Of a stretch of DNA of 64,000 nucleotides, positions 9,147 through 19,028 are shown piece after piece; the stretch's first letter is position 1, and each line of letters starts with the position of its first letter. The notes beneath the pieces were generated by a model. The model made no database searches. It had not been told where the DNA came from and worked only from the letters and a program-made list of their open reading frames with translations. The translations under genes and the position numbers were made by a program. The DNA is taken from the IMG/VR virus record IMGVR_UViG_3300027759_000053, positions 1-64,000 of that record. One strand, written 5' to 3'. The stretch comes from a virus.

Positions 9147-10056
9147 TATAGCAGACTTAGATTGCATATTTTTAACATATGATGAACCTAAAAAAGAAGA
9201 GTTTTGGATCAAAATTCAAAACATGATACCGTGGGCTAAACGTGTTGACGGAATTAAAGGAAGTGATGCTGCACATAAAGCGGCAGCGGCTGCAAGTGAC
9301 ACAGAACGATTTGTTCTTATTGATGGAGATAACATTCCAGATCCTGAGTTTTTTAATTTACAATTATCTCTTAACGAAAAGAATCATGACCAAGTTTTTA
9401 GATGGAAGGCACGTAATGTTATCAATGGGCTTCGATACGGTAATGGTGGTCTAAGTTGTTGGACAAAAGACTTTGTTAATACAATGCGTACACATGAAGC
9501 CAGTCTTGGAGATGAAGAAACCAGTGTAGAGTTTTGCTTTGATCCAAAGTATATAGCAATGCATAATTGTTATAGCACTACATATCCCAATGGCAGTCCT
9601 AAGCAGGCCTGGCGAGCAGGATTCCGTGAAGGTGTTAAGATGTGTTTGGATCGTGGACACAAACCCACACTGGCAGAATTTGAAGAAAAAGTTAACAATC
9701 GTAACTACGATCATTTGTGTATATGGCAAAGTGTTGGTGCCGATGTTGAAAACGGTCTATGGGCTATGTATGGTGCAAGGCTCGGTACATTTATGATTAT
9801 GCTTGAAAACTGGGATCATCATTATGTACAAGATTTTGATGTATTAGAAAAACTATGGGCAAGTTTTAGTAAAGAAGATCCGGTAGAAGGCTGTAATAAT
9901 ATAGAAGAGTCATTGACTAAACGTTTAGGATTACCTATAGTCACATACACCGCAGAACAAAGTAAGTTCTTTAAACACCATTATAGTACTGGTCAACGTA
10001 ACAGTGAGATTATGATGACAGAGATTGATGTTATTAGAAAGATTGAAGGATGGTAA
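9127..10056 (+). CDS. Glycosyltransferase-like protein, paralogue of the C-terminal domain of the 25550 gene
   Basis: 309 residues. The order of motifs DCIFLTYDEPKKEEFW, IPWAKRVDGIKGSDAAHKAA and FVLIDGDNIPDPEF is that of a nucleotide-sugar transferase in which DGDN serves as the metal-binding acidic motif (residues ~61-64). The protein at 25550 has the same architecture near its C-terminus (DIVFISNGEPDEE, WIQGVDGRVAAYQAAA, TWRTAFREVVKL versus AWRAGFREGVKM here). This copy lacks the upstream repeats. It belongs to the tailoring operon and probably modifies the same product as the radical SAM enzymes that follow. Confidence 0.55.
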   Translation: MNKQIVDIADLDCIFLTYDEPKKEEFWIKIQNMIPWAKRVDGIKGSDAAHKAAAAASDTERFVLIDGDNIPDPEFFNLQLSLNEKNHDQVFRWKARNVINGLRYGNGGLSCWTKDFVNTMRTHEASLGDEETSVEFCFDPKYIAMHNCYSTTYPNGSPKQAWRAGFREGVKMCLDRGHKPTLAEFEEKVNNRNYDHLCIWQSVGADVENGLWAMYGARLGTFMIMLENWDHHYVQDFDVLEKLWASFSKEDPVEGCNNIEESLTKRLGLPIVTYTAEQSKFFKHHYSTGQRNSEIMMTEIDVIRKIEGW

Positions 10057-11429
10057 GTGACTTCATGTCTGCTGCAGAGCAGATGAAGGCGAAACTGGGC
10101 GAAGCTCTGTGCCTTGCCAAGTGGCAGCAGGTTAGCCTACACCTACCTACAGGATTAACCAACAGTTGCTATCATCCTCCGCTACACGAAATAGATGCCA
10201 CATTACTAAAAGATAATCCTGGTGCATTACACAATACACCATATAAAAAAGAGCAGCGTAAAATTATGTTACGCAATGAACGTCCACAAGAATGTAGTTA
10301 TTGCTGGACACAAGAAGACTTAGGTAACCTAAGTGACAGACATTACCGTAGTGGTGAGCCCTGGGCAGCTGAACACTTTGATACAATACTAAATTTGACA
10401 GGAGATGAAGATGCCGTTCCTTCCTATGTGGAAGTTAATTTTAATCATGCTTGTAACCTTCGCTGTAGTTACTGTAGTCCACAGTTTAGTTCGTCGTGGG
10501 AAGACGAAATCCAACGATGGGGAGCCTACCCTACTAGTAAACCTCATAATGACCCGATCCATTTTAATGGCCGCCGCAAGCCTATACCTGTTCGCAATGA
10601 CAACCCCTATGTAGATGCTTTTTGGGCGTGGTGGCCCACTCTTTACCCAAAACTAAAACATTTTAGGATGACTGGTGGTGAACCGTTGATGGATCGTAAT
10701 ACCTTTAAGGTATTTGATTATGTATTGGCATTGCCTAAACCGGATTTGCATATTGATGTTACTAGTAATTTTAGTGTAGATCCACAGTTAATGAACAAGT
10801 ATATTGACTACGTTCAAAGATTATGTGACACACAAATTGAACATTTCATGCAGTATGTTAGTGTAGACTCCGGAATTCCTGAACATGCAGAATATATAAG
10901 GCATGGATTAAATTATTCTAGACTTCAATATAATTGTGCAAAGTATCTAATAGAAGTAACAAAAAGAAACAGTCTTACTTTTATTATAACAATGAACAAT
11001 CTTAGTGTATTAGGTATTAAAAATTTACTACAGGATATTTTAAATTATAGACGATTACATAGTGATACGTATCAGCGTGTTTGGTTTGATACACCACTAT
11101 TGAGACAACCCACGTGGCAAAGTTTACAAATACTTCCGCCGGTTTATGCACAACGATTAACTGATGTAGCCAATTGGATGGAAGAAAATTTAGAACGACC
11201 TGACCGTCCATTTCAAGGATTCAAAGATTATGAAGTACAGCGTATGCGGAGAACTATTGATTGGATGAAGGAAGGTAGCAAATTAGATCCAGAATATGTT
11301 AAACTACAACGTGCTGACTTTTATAGATTCTTTAACGAGCACGATAAACGTAGAGAAACAGACTTTTTAAAAACGTTCCCGGAAATGCGAGAGTTCTGGG
11401 AGGAATGTAGATATCATGCCCAGAATTAA
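10050..11429 (+). CDS. Radical SAM protein, twitch/SPASM type (1 of 6)
   Basis: 459 residues. The radical SAM cluster motif CNLRCSYC is at residues 135-142, followed by RMTGGEPL, the usual GGEP SAM-binding strand. The N-terminal ~130 residues hold extra cysteines (TNSCYHPP, ECSYCW) and the conserved phrase LHNTP; these could ligate an auxiliary Fe-S cluster, as in twitch-domain enzymes. It is closest to the genes at 11416 and 21035. Such enzymes use a 5'-deoxyadenosyl radical to alter peptides or sugars; the substrate here is unknown. The start could also be the ATG at 10065. Confidence 0.8.
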   Translation: MVSDFMSAAEQMKAKLGEALCLAKWQQVSLHLPTGLTNSCYHPPLHEIDATLLKDNPGALHNTPYKKEQRKIMLRNERPQECSYCWTQEDLGNLSDRHYRSGEPWAAEHFDTILNLTGDEDAVPSYVEVNFNHACNLRCSYCSPQFSSSWEDEIQRWGAYPTSKPHNDPIHFNGRRKPIPVRNDNPYVDAFWAWWPTLYPKLKHFRMTGGEPLMDRNTFKVFDYVLALPKPDLHIDVTSNFSVDPQLMNKYIDYVQRLCDTQIEHFMQYVSVDSGIPEHAEYIRHGLNYSRLQYNCAKYLIEVTKRNSLTFIITMNNLSVLGIKNLLQDILNYRRLHSDTYQRVWFDTPLLRQPTWQSLQILPPVYAQRLTDVANWMEENLERPDRPFQGFKDYEVQRMRRTIDWMKEGSKLDPEYVKLQRADFYRFFNEHDKRRETDFLKTFPEMREFWEECRYHAQN

Positions 11430-12768
11430 TAACGAAACAGATTTACAATATAAGCGTAGAGTGATTGACATCAAGTCAGATTCATTCTGCGGAGCAAAAT
11501 GGTACAACGCTACTATATGGTTGGGCAGCGGTATGACCACAAGTTGTCATCACCCATTGCCACACAAGATTGAAGTAGAAGATGTGATTGAAAATCCTCG
11601 AACATTACATAATACACACAAAAAGAAAGCAGAGCGACGCCTAATGCAAAAAGGCGACAGACCTGAAGGCTGTGAGTATTGTTGGAAAATAGAGGATATA
11701 GGTAGAGATAACATTAGCGATCGAGTATACAAAACAGTAATATATTCAGACGAGGATTTAAATCATGCATACAAAACATCATACACCGAAGATATTAATC
11801 TTCGCACTCTTGAAATTAGTTTTGACCGTACTTGCCAATTTGCTTGCTCTTACTGCAATCCTGCTTTCAGTTCAACATGGGTTAAAGATATCAGAGATAA
11901 TGGACCCTACACTGGTTTGGTGTCAGACGGTAGGAATCACTTTACTCACACTCATGACAGTAGTCAACTTTATAGATTTGGCGAGAGTAATCCGTATGTG
12001 GAAGCGTTTTTTAAGTGGTGGGAGTCGGATCTCCATAGTACACTAGACGAATTGCGTATCACCGGTGGTGAGCCTTTAATGTCAGGATATACCTGGCAAC
12101 TGCTAGATTGGTTTAAGACTAATCGTGGTAAAAGTAAAACAAGATTAGCAATTAACAGTAATTTGGGAACACAAGTTGATATCGATCGCTTATTTAATAG
12201 TGTGGACGCACCAATTGACCTATACACTAGTAACGAATCTATCGGAAGTCATGCAGAGTATATTAGAGACGGATTGGTTTGGGACGATTGGGCTAATAGT
12301 ATAGAACTCATATGCGACAACTACAGTGTAGTTAAATTGCGTGGATTACACATTATGTGTACCATTAATGCATTGTGTTTGGAAAGTTTAACTGAGTTCT
12401 TGGACTGTATGGTACAGTGGAAAATGTGTTACGGAAAAGACTTTCCGAACTTTACACTAAATATTTTACGTTTTCCTAGTTTTCAAAGTCCATTGGTATT
12501 GCCTGACGAACACAGAACACGACACAAAAATAATCTAGAAGCATGGTTAGCAGCCAACGATAACGAATGGTTACACGAACACGAACGTAATCATGTACAA
12601 CGCCTGATAGACTATCTTGATGTAGTTAAAACTCCACACAGCGAGGCATTTGACTTGCCCAAGTTGCGTAACGACTTTAAACAATTTCATCAACAGTATA
12701 ATCAACGGCGCAATAAAAATTTTACAGAAACATTTCCTGCTATAGCAGATTGGTATAATTCATTATGA
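11416..12768 (+). CDS. Radical SAM protein, twitch/SPASM type (2 of 6)
   Basis: 450 residues. The cluster motif CQFACSYC occupies residues 140-147, with RITGGEPL downstream. The N-terminal cysteine region (TTSCHHPL, GCEYCW) and LHNTHKKKAERR parallel the preceding gene, making the pair clear paralogues. The ATG overlaps the preceding gene by 14 bases and the TGA overlaps the next start. The extra cysteines suggest an auxiliary Fe-S cluster. Substrate unknown; the coupled arrangement suggests the enzymes act in one pathway. Confidence 0.8.
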   Translation: MPRINNETDLQYKRRVIDIKSDSFCGAKWYNATIWLGSGMTTSCHHPLPHKIEVEDVIENPRTLHNTHKKKAERRLMQKGDRPEGCEYCWKIEDIGRDNISDRVYKTVIYSDEDLNHAYKTSYTEDINLRTLEISFDRTCQFACSYCNPAFSSTWVKDIRDNGPYTGLVSDGRNHFTHTHDSSQLYRFGESNPYVEAFFKWWESDLHSTLDELRITGGEPLMSGYTWQLLDWFKTNRGKSKTRLAINSNLGTQVDIDRLFNSVDAPIDLYTSNESIGSHAEYIRDGLVWDDWANSIELICDNYSVVKLRGLHIMCTINALCLESLTEFLDCMVQWKMCYGKDFPNFTLNILRFPSFQSPLVLPDEHRTRHKNNLEAWLAANDNEWLHEHERNHVQRLIDYLDVVKTPHSEAFDLPKLRNDFKQFHQQYNQRRNKNFTETFPAIADWYNSL

Positions 12769-14084
12769 GTGTAAAAGGATTCTATAACAAAGGATATGTC
12801 TATAATGAACGTGTTCCTTATTTCATTGATCAAGATAAACTTAGCGATGATCAATTATATAAATTAACCAAAAGTAAAACATTTTGTATGCTACCGTGGG
12901 TGCATATGCATGCATATCCCGATGGTAGAGTCTATCCTTGTTGTTTAGCAGAATATTGGGAACCGTTAGGTGACCTTAGAAAGAATAAAATGATTGAAGT
13001 ATGGAACCAAGATCCATATAAAACAATCCGAACAAACATGTTGAACGATCGATCATGTAAAGAATGTACCAAGTGTTACGAGCAAGAAAAAAATGGATTT
13101 TTTAGTATGCGAAATGATAGTAATCGTAACTATGGACATTTAATAAATGAGATAAATCAAACAGAAGCAGACGGAACACACCCAGAATTTAAAATAAGAT
13201 ATTGGGATGTTAGGTTTAGTAATTTATGCAATTTTAGTTGCCGGAGCTGTGGTCCTATATTCAGCAGCAACTGGTATAACGATCATGTCAAACTATACAA
13301 CACTAAACCTGATGTACTTGGAAGAGAAATGGCAAGAGTTGAATACACTGCCGGGGACGAAGATTCTATGCTCGAGCAAATGCTTCCGCATATTCCATAC
13401 CTTGAACAAGTTTATTTTGCCGGCGGTGAACCGCTGATAATGAAAGAACATTATTTCATGTTAGAGAAACTTATCGAGCACGGAAAAACAGATGTACGTA
13501 TTCAGTATAACACAAACTTTAGTGAACTTGCATTTAAAGATAAACACGTTTTTAATTACTGGAAACATTTTAAAAATATTAGTGTTGGTGCTAGTTTAGA
13601 TGCATCAGGAGAACGTGCAGAATTAATGCGTAAAGGAACTGACTGGGAACAGGCAATTAATAACAGAAGAAGAATGATAGAAGAAGTTCCGCATGTTGAT
13701 TTTTATGTTGCTGCAACAATTAGTGCAATGAATGTACTGCATATATTAGATTTTCATCGTGAGTGGACAGATTTAGGTCTTATTAAAGCCAAAGATTTTA
13801 ATGTTAACGTATGCCAAGGCCCTGAGTGGTATCGTGTAGATATTCTGCCACCCAAGTTTAAAGATACTGTAGTGATACCTGCGTATCAAAAACATATTGA
13901 ATGGTTAGAACCACAGGATACATTGCAACGTGCAACCACTGGGTATAAGAGTTTAATTAATCTAATGCAAGCAAATGATGCCAGTCACTTATTACCAAGA
14001 TTTAGAGAAGAAATAGAAAAATTAGATATATTAAGAAAAGAAAATTTTTGGAAGGTATTCCCAGAACTAAATGATCTTGCCTAA
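12765..14084 (+). CDS. Radical SAM protein, twitch/SPASM type (3 of 6)
   Basis: 439 residues. The cluster motif CNFSCRSC is at residues 155-162, with YFAGGEPL following. The N-terminus has the phrase FCMLPWVHMHAYPDGRVYPC with paired cysteines, then CKECTKCYEQE, typical of twitch/SPASM auxiliary-cluster segments placed ahead of the barrel. It differs from the two preceding enzymes and groups with 14071 and 16047. It overlaps its neighbours by 4 and 14 bases. Confidence 0.8.
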   Translation: MSVKGFYNKGYVYNERVPYFIDQDKLSDDQLYKLTKSKTFCMLPWVHMHAYPDGRVYPCCLAEYWEPLGDLRKNKMIEVWNQDPYKTIRTNMLNDRSCKECTKCYEQEKNGFFSMRNDSNRNYGHLINEINQTEADGTHPEFKIRYWDVRFSNLCNFSCRSCGPIFSSNWYNDHVKLYNTKPDVLGREMARVEYTAGDEDSMLEQMLPHIPYLEQVYFAGGEPLIMKEHYFMLEKLIEHGKTDVRIQYNTNFSELAFKDKHVFNYWKHFKNISVGASLDASGERAELMRKGTDWEQAINNRRRMIEEVPHVDFYVAATISAMNVLHILDFHREWTDLGLIKAKDFNVNVCQGPEWYRVDILPPKFKDTVVIPAYQKHIEWLEPQDTLQRATTGYKSLINLMQANDASHLLPRFREEIEKLDILRKENFWKVFPELNDLA

Positions 14085-15285
14085 TACAATTTGTATGTTG
14101 CCGTGGATTAGTATAGAAACTAGTCCAGTCGGAACTGCTAGACCGTGTTGTTTGGCCAGAGAGGAAATAACAAACAGCAACGGTGATAAGTTTGATTTAA
14201 ATAAAGACAATTTAGAAACAATTTATCATAGCGAATACATGCAACGTCTTCGTAGGCAATTTCGTGCTGGCGAACAACCAGAAACTTGTAAACTATGTTG
14301 GGACGAGGAGTCTGCCGGCAGAACAAGTAAACGCATGAATAGTCGTATACGTTTAAAAGAATTGTATCATGACGTCGACTGGGATAATGATAATCCAGAC
14401 CAATTATGGTTTCTTGATTTGAAACTTGGTAATATTTGTAATCTTAAGTGCCGTATATGTGGATCCTGGTCTAGCAGTAAATGGGCAGTAGAAGAATTAG
14501 AGTACATGCCCAAAGACTTTGATAAGAAACAACATATTGCTTATCAATGGTTAAAACAAGGTTCGTGGCCGCGTAATCCAGATACGAACTTCTGGGAAAA
14601 CTTAAAGAGACTATTGCCCAATATTAAGTATCTTGAGTTTACTGGTGGTGAACCTTGGTTAATACAAGAACATATTGAGCTATTAAAATACGCAGTAGCA
14701 CAAGGATACAGCAAAAATATTGATATACATTATAACACTAATGCTACACAATGGCCCCAGGATCTTGTTGAAATTTGGAGAGACTTTGGGCGTGTTGACG
14801 TTGCATTTAGTATTGATAATGTAAACAATAGATTTGAATACGAAAGATACGGCGCAAAGTGGGGTACTGCTAATTCGATAATTGATTCAGTTCATGGCAT
14901 GCAACTGCTGTATCCCAACATAACTACACAATTATGTTTTACAGTTAATATACAAAATGTGTATTATCTTGATGAATTGTTAGCGTGGGCAGACACTAAG
15001 AATTTTGGCGACGTTTACTTTAATATGATGCATAGTCCGGATCATATGAGTATACAATATATGACTCAGACTGCACAAGAATTGGTGCTTGATAAATTAA
15101 CAACTACTTTCTGGTCATCTAATCGTTATCAACTTGAAATTAATAATATAATAAACTTTATTAAAAATGGCGCTGGAAGCGATGGTAAAGAATTTTGTCG
15201 TAAGATGCAACAGACTGATGCATACAGAAAACAGAACTTTATTAATACGCATCCGGAAATAGCACGGGCAATGGGCTATGTTTGA
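14071..15285 (+). CDS. Radical SAM protein, twitch/SPASM type (4 of 6)
   Basis: 404 residues. The cluster motif CNLKCRIC is at residues 123-130 and EFTGGEPW follows. The N-terminal auxiliary region is compact: ICMLPWISIETSPVGTARPC followed by ETCKLCWDEE. It overlaps the gene before by 14 bases and the unknown gene after it by 8 bases. The same cysteine pattern as its neighbours suggests one auxiliary cluster besides the SAM cluster. Confidence 0.8.
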   Translation: MILPNTICMLPWISIETSPVGTARPCCLAREEITNSNGDKFDLNKDNLETIYHSEYMQRLRRQFRAGEQPETCKLCWDEESAGRTSKRMNSRIRLKELYHDVDWDNDNPDQLWFLDLKLGNICNLKCRICGSWSSSKWAVEELEYMPKDFDKKQHIAYQWLKQGSWPRNPDTNFWENLKRLLPNIKYLEFTGGEPWLIQEHIELLKYAVAQGYSKNIDIHYNTNATQWPQDLVEIWRDFGRVDVAFSIDNVNNRFEYERYGAKWGTANSIIDSVHGMQLLYPNITTQLCFTVNIQNVYYLDELLAWADTKNFGDVYFNMMHSPDHMSIQYMTQTAQELVLDKLTTTFWSSNRYQLEINNIINFIKNGAGSDGKEFCRKMQQTDAYRKQNFINTHPEIARAMGYV

Positions 15286-16069
15286 TTTTAAAATTTTTTT
15301 TAAGGATCTACCTGCACTAACAGTAGAATTAGAAGATTCTGTAACTGGCAAGAATTATTATAATTTACTTTACAAAAATTATAATAATCAAATGCCTATT
15401 TTTAGGGATCCAGCAAAATATACCATTGAGTACATGAGTGATTTAGTTAAGGAAGCCAACTATAAACTTGGCTGGGATTGGGATTATACACCTGGCGACC
15501 ATGAAGTTGCATCTAGGTTACATAAAGACATTGAAGTATTATTAGAAAAAGGGTTTGATAGTATACCTGCAGATTGCGACGAATTGGTACACGAAATTCA
15601 TCAGTGCTTGCATTTACTAAATGAAGGAAGAAATCACTTAGTGACAAGACAAGATTGGTTACAAATTGAATGGTATAACAATAATACAATACCAATCGAC
15701 AATTTTTTTAAATTTCAAGATTCAACAACAATTGGTGATATTAAACTACAATATCCATTTGTTGGTGCAAGCCCGTTGCAACTTTATTTAGAAAAAGATT
15801 ATCAAAAAATATCACAGACGTGTAAATTTCATAGTGTTATTAGACCCGGGATCAATATTGTCATTAATAATTTTAAAAAATTTACAGAGCATCAAAAATT
15901 ATTAGACGATATTAAGAAGAACGATAATAATTTTTACCATCTACATGGCCCAGAAAAAATCTTAAGATACACAGGCTATCCTGTAATTGGAAAAGTTACA
16001 AATTTAGATGACTTAATGTATATCGTAAAACAACCAATTTTAGAATTTGAAAAACTTGAATTCAACTAA
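15278..16069 (+). CDS. Unknown protein paired with a radical SAM gene (family copy 1)
   Basis: 263 residues, no recognised domain. It is Asn/Lys/Tyr-rich with a helical middle (HEVASRLHKDIEVLLEKGFD, then VHEIHQCLHLLNEGRNHL). The gene at 17338, which also directly follows a radical SAM gene, has a similar layout (NHEVLNKLHNHFEILQG then AIRQLNNICHEMENLILSQRK), so the two are probably distant relatives. Repeated pairing with radical SAM enzymes suggests a partner, carrier or substrate-binding role. This is inference from position only. Confidence 0.5.
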   Translation: MFDFKIFFKDLPALTVELEDSVTGKNYYNLLYKNYNNQMPIFRDPAKYTIEYMSDLVKEANYKLGWDWDYTPGDHEVASRLHKDIEVLLEKGFDSIPADCDELVHEIHQCLHLLNEGRNHLVTRQDWLQIEWYNNNTIPIDNFFKFQDSTTIGDIKLQYPFVGASPLQLYLEKDYQKISQTCKFHSVIRPGINIVINNFKKFTEHQKLLDDIKKNDNNFYHLHGPEKILRYTGYPVIGKVTNLDDLMYIVKQPILEFEKLEFN

Positions 16070-17363
16070 ACCTACTACATTATGCATGGCACCGTGGACG
16101 CATACGTATCTAAGTCCGCAAACTGAACGTAGGCTATGCTGCGCCAGTCGTGAGCCTGCACAAAACTTTGAACAGTATATTGATACCAGTGCTGGTACTG
16201 GAAAATATATTCCCGTTACATTAGAACAACACTGGAACAGTGATCGTATGCGCAGTGTGCGCCGCCGCATGATGGCCGGTGAAACATTATCTGAGTGTGA
16301 AGTATGTAACGATAAACTATTAAACACTGACGTTTACCGCAGTTATTTTAATCAATTATTCGGACATAAGTATGATAAAATAGTAGAAGAAACAGACGCA
16401 ACTGGCTATACCACAATGAAGCCAGTATCGTGGGATTACAGATTCAGTAATCTCTGTAACTTCAAATGTCGCATGTGTGGAGACATGTTAAGCAGTGCTT
16501 GGGAAAGTGAGCAACGCCAACACAACATGATCAACTGGGCGGATCCAAAGAATAATTGGATGAAACCCGAGATCAAACATCAAATTGAAAAATTCCAAAC
16601 AACTCAAATTGAAGCCGAGTTCGCAGCAGCAGTAGAGGACCACCGTATCGAAGAAGTGTACTGGGTGGGAGGAGAACCGTTAATGTACGAACAACATTGG
16701 CGGTATATGCAGCGTATAATTGAACTAGGAGATGGACCAAATGTCTATGCAAGATATAACACAAACCTTAGCCGCGTACGGTATCGGAATATTGATTTGT
16801 ACAGTGATATACTTTGTAGGTTACGGGATTGGCAGATATGTGCAAGCATCGATGGCACAGAAAGAATTGGAGAGTATATACGAACAGGCCTTAACTATAC
16901 AGAATGGCTTGAAAACTTTAAAAGAGGAGTTGGCCTCGCTACAAACAGACGTCAAATGAGATTGGACTTTACACTTACCCTTCCGGGTATGTTTGAAGTT
17001 GGTAATATACAGCAGTTAGGTAACGATTTGGGCGTAGACATACTAGCCAAAGTTGTCTTTAGTTTTAGCCCGGACATAGTTATGTCACCTTTAGTACTAC
17101 CTAGAAAGATATTAAATGTATGGGTAGATGAAATTTTGGATGGCCCAACCACACCCCTCGGCCCGTTAAAGGATATACTAGTTCAACTTAAAACACGCCC
17201 TACTTTTCAAGAGCAATATGGTGAAGAAGCATACCGTTTAGGTATTGCTCGAGGTAAGGCTCGCGTGTTACAATTAGAAGCTATTCGTAGTCAATCTATT
17301 ACTATGGATGAAATACTTTCAAAAAGAGCAGATGTATATGAGTGGTGGAACGCCATCAGTTAA
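16047..17363 (+). CDS. Radical SAM protein, twitch/SPASM type (5 of 6)
   Basis: 438 residues, apparently using TTG at 16047 (another TTG at 16056 is possible), overlapping the previous stop. The cluster motif CNFKCRMC is at residues 137-144, with YWVGGEPL after it. The N-terminus carries LCMAPWTHTYLSPQ, RLCCAS and CEVCND, the auxiliary-cluster cysteines. It groups with the copies at 12765 and 14071. Confidence 0.8.
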   Translation: MKNLNSTKPTTLCMAPWTHTYLSPQTERRLCCASREPAQNFEQYIDTSAGTGKYIPVTLEQHWNSDRMRSVRRRMMAGETLSECEVCNDKLLNTDVYRSYFNQLFGHKYDKIVEETDATGYTTMKPVSWDYRFSNLCNFKCRMCGDMLSSAWESEQRQHNMINWADPKNNWMKPEIKHQIEKFQTTQIEAEFAAAVEDHRIEEVYWVGGEPLMYEQHWRYMQRIIELGDGPNVYARYNTNLSRVRYRNIDLYSDILCRLRDWQICASIDGTERIGEYIRTGLNYTEWLENFKRGVGLATNRRQMRLDFTLTLPGMFEVGNIQQLGNDLGVDILAKVVFSFSPDIVMSPLVLPRKILNVWVDEILDGPTTPLGPLKDILVQLKTRPTFQEQYGEEAYRLGIARGKARVLQLEAIRSQSITMDEILSKRADVYEWWNAIS

Positions 17364-18432
17364 AGTTGTATTACGCAACCCATTGGATTATAACGATCAA
17401 TTTGATTATAATATAATCTCGCATAATAACGAATTATCTAAAAATTGGATTGATGCGTTAAAAGTGTTATTAACTAACAAAAATCTACTAGAAAAGAATT
17501 TTTGTTTTATGGGGTTTCCGCAAACAGCAAGAACTCTAGAATACCTTTGCAATGAATTAAATTCTGCCGTAGCGACTATCAATAACTTTTTCACGGATTA
17601 TCAAATTGATGATGTATATACAACAGAAAATGTTGTAGCATTTGATTACGCAGACAATGGTCTCAATCATGAAGTCTTAAATAAATTGCATAATCATTTT
17701 GAAATACTACAAGGTACAGTTTGGGATTTAAGTGAGTACTATCGCAAGGCAGACTATGAAACAAAGTATGCTATTCGGCAGTTAAACAATATCTGCCATG
17801 AAATGGAAAACTTGATTCTAAGTCAGCGTAAAGCTGCAACATTGCCGTTCTGGGTGCGTCCTAGTCAAATTACAACATTTATTAATGCTCAACGATATGA
17901 ATTAACTGATGAACATAGAAAACTATTTTCTGTTAATGGATATGACCGTGTATTGGGTGGAGTATATATGCATTGGACACAAATAGGAAAAACAGTATAC
18001 GAAGTGTTCCGTGATGAAGATGCACCTCCACTAACAGCGACAGTGTGCGAAGCAATTACTGAGTTAAAATATTACAGCGGCGAATTTGATGTTGAATGGG
18101 GAAATGATGTTGTGTATGGTGGCCCTCATCCGTGGCACAACATTGAACAAGATAAATTTAGAAAATGGTTAACAGACAACGGTAGAGATTATCGCGACCC
18201 AAAATTAAGTTGCGGGTATTTACCAATTGGACAAATAGATTTACAATCAAGTTTTGGTACAACAGATTATCAAGATGTTTGGAATACACTAAGCAGTCAC
18301 TTGGATATCTATAAAATTGAAGTAGATGGAGTTAGTAGTACATTTGATTATAGCTGGTCGGACAATAATTATAAACAGATGCAAATAGATATGATGAAGC
18401 CAGGATATGACTACAGTTCTAGCTGGAGGTGA
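17338..18432 (+). CDS. Unknown protein paired with a radical SAM gene (family copy 2)
   Basis: About 364 residues. In-frame ATGs occur at 17308, 17332 and 17338; 17338 is preferred because AAAGAG lies 9 bases upstream and the overlap with the radical SAM gene is then only 26 bases. The middle helical part resembles the protein at 15278; the C-terminal half is extra, with YGGPHPWHNIEQDKFRKWL and the phrase LSCGYLPIGQIDLQ. No known catalytic motif was recognised. The next gene starts within its end. Confidence 0.5.
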   Translation: MSGGTPSVKVVLRNPLDYNDQFDYNIISHNNELSKNWIDALKVLLTNKNLLEKNFCFMGFPQTARTLEYLCNELNSAVATINNFFTDYQIDDVYTTENVVAFDYADNGLNHEVLNKLHNHFEILQGTVWDLSEYYRKADYETKYAIRQLNNICHEMENLILSQRKAATLPFWVRPSQITTFINAQRYELTDEHRKLFSVNGYDRVLGGVYMHWTQIGKTVYEVFRDEDAPPLTATVCEAITELKYYSGEFDVEWGNDVVYGGPHPWHNIEQDKFRKWLTDNGRDYRDPKLSCGYLPIGQIDLQSSFGTTDYQDVWNTLSSHLDIYKIEVDGVSSTFDYSWSDNNYKQMQIDMMKPGYDYSSSWR

Positions 18433-18955
18433 TAGTTTTGTATGGGGTAGTGAACTTGCTGATAGTCCCAATGGCGGCCCTGATGGGTACAGTCGTCGAA
18501 CCTTTCCTGCATTGTTGGCCGACGATTACTTGTGTGCAGCATACCCTGGACTGGGTAATAGAGAAATAGCTCAACGTGTACGTGATTACTTGACCTGGTC
18601 CAAAGTTGACATTGTTATTGTGTGTTGGACTTGGCCCAGTAGAGATTATACATTAGACAGTGATTTTCATATTAAAAATTTAGAAGAATATTTGTTGTAT
18701 CACAATATTCCGTATTTGTTTACATGTGCAGATAATTGCGTAGTAACAGATAACTTAGATTACCGTAACTGGTTTTTCTTTCCTCCGGGCCAAGGGGAGG
18801 ACCAAACAGAAAGTCCAAGAGGTTTTTACCAGTGGGCTGTGGAGAATAAGTACAAGTGCGGTATACAACAACATCCATTGGAACAAGCCCATTCTGATGC
18901 AGCAGACCTTATAAAAGGAAAATTCAATGAACTGGTTACGAAACGTTTACAATAG
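18407..18955 (+). CDS. SGNH/GDSL-like hydrolase fold protein (1 of 5)
   Basis: 182 residues. The nucleophile block GGDSFVWGSEL is at residues ~7-17, a glycine block with Asn (YPGLGNREIAQRV) follows, and the last block has HPLEQAHSDAA with the catalytic-type His. This is the SGNH order seen in acyl esterases and acetyltransferase-like enzymes of polysaccharide pathways. It could remove or transfer acyl groups on the product of this operon. The start overlaps the preceding gene by 26 bases. Confidence 0.65.
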   Translation: MTTVLAGGDSFVWGSELADSPNGGPDGYSRRTFPALLADDYLCAAYPGLGNREIAQRVRDYLTWSKVDIVIVCWTWPSRDYTLDSDFHIKNLEEYLLYHNIPYLFTCADNCVVTDNLDYRNWFFFPPGQGEDQTESPRGFYQWAVENKYKCGIQQHPLEQAHSDAADLIKGKFNELVTKRLQ

Positions 18956-19028
18956 AATTAAACTAGAAATCAAGTATCGACGTAAACTACGTGAATTACG
19001 TAAAAGAGATCCATTTATTTACAAATGA
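18927..19028 (+). CDS. 33-residue very basic conserved-type phage peptide
   Basis: A small open frame of 33 codons plus stop, beginning ATG at 18927 with AAAGGAAAA just upstream and ending TGA at 19026-19028. It overlaps the end of the previous gene and the ATG of the next (ATGA), so it fills an otherwise empty gap exactly. The product begins MNWLRNVYNRIK and ends RKRDPFIYK, rich in Arg/Lys and probably one amphipathic helix. Short proteins ending in RDPFIY are familiar from marine T4-like phages. Function unknown. Confidence 0.65.
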   Translation: MNWLRNVYNRIKLEIKYRRKLRELRKRDPFIYK

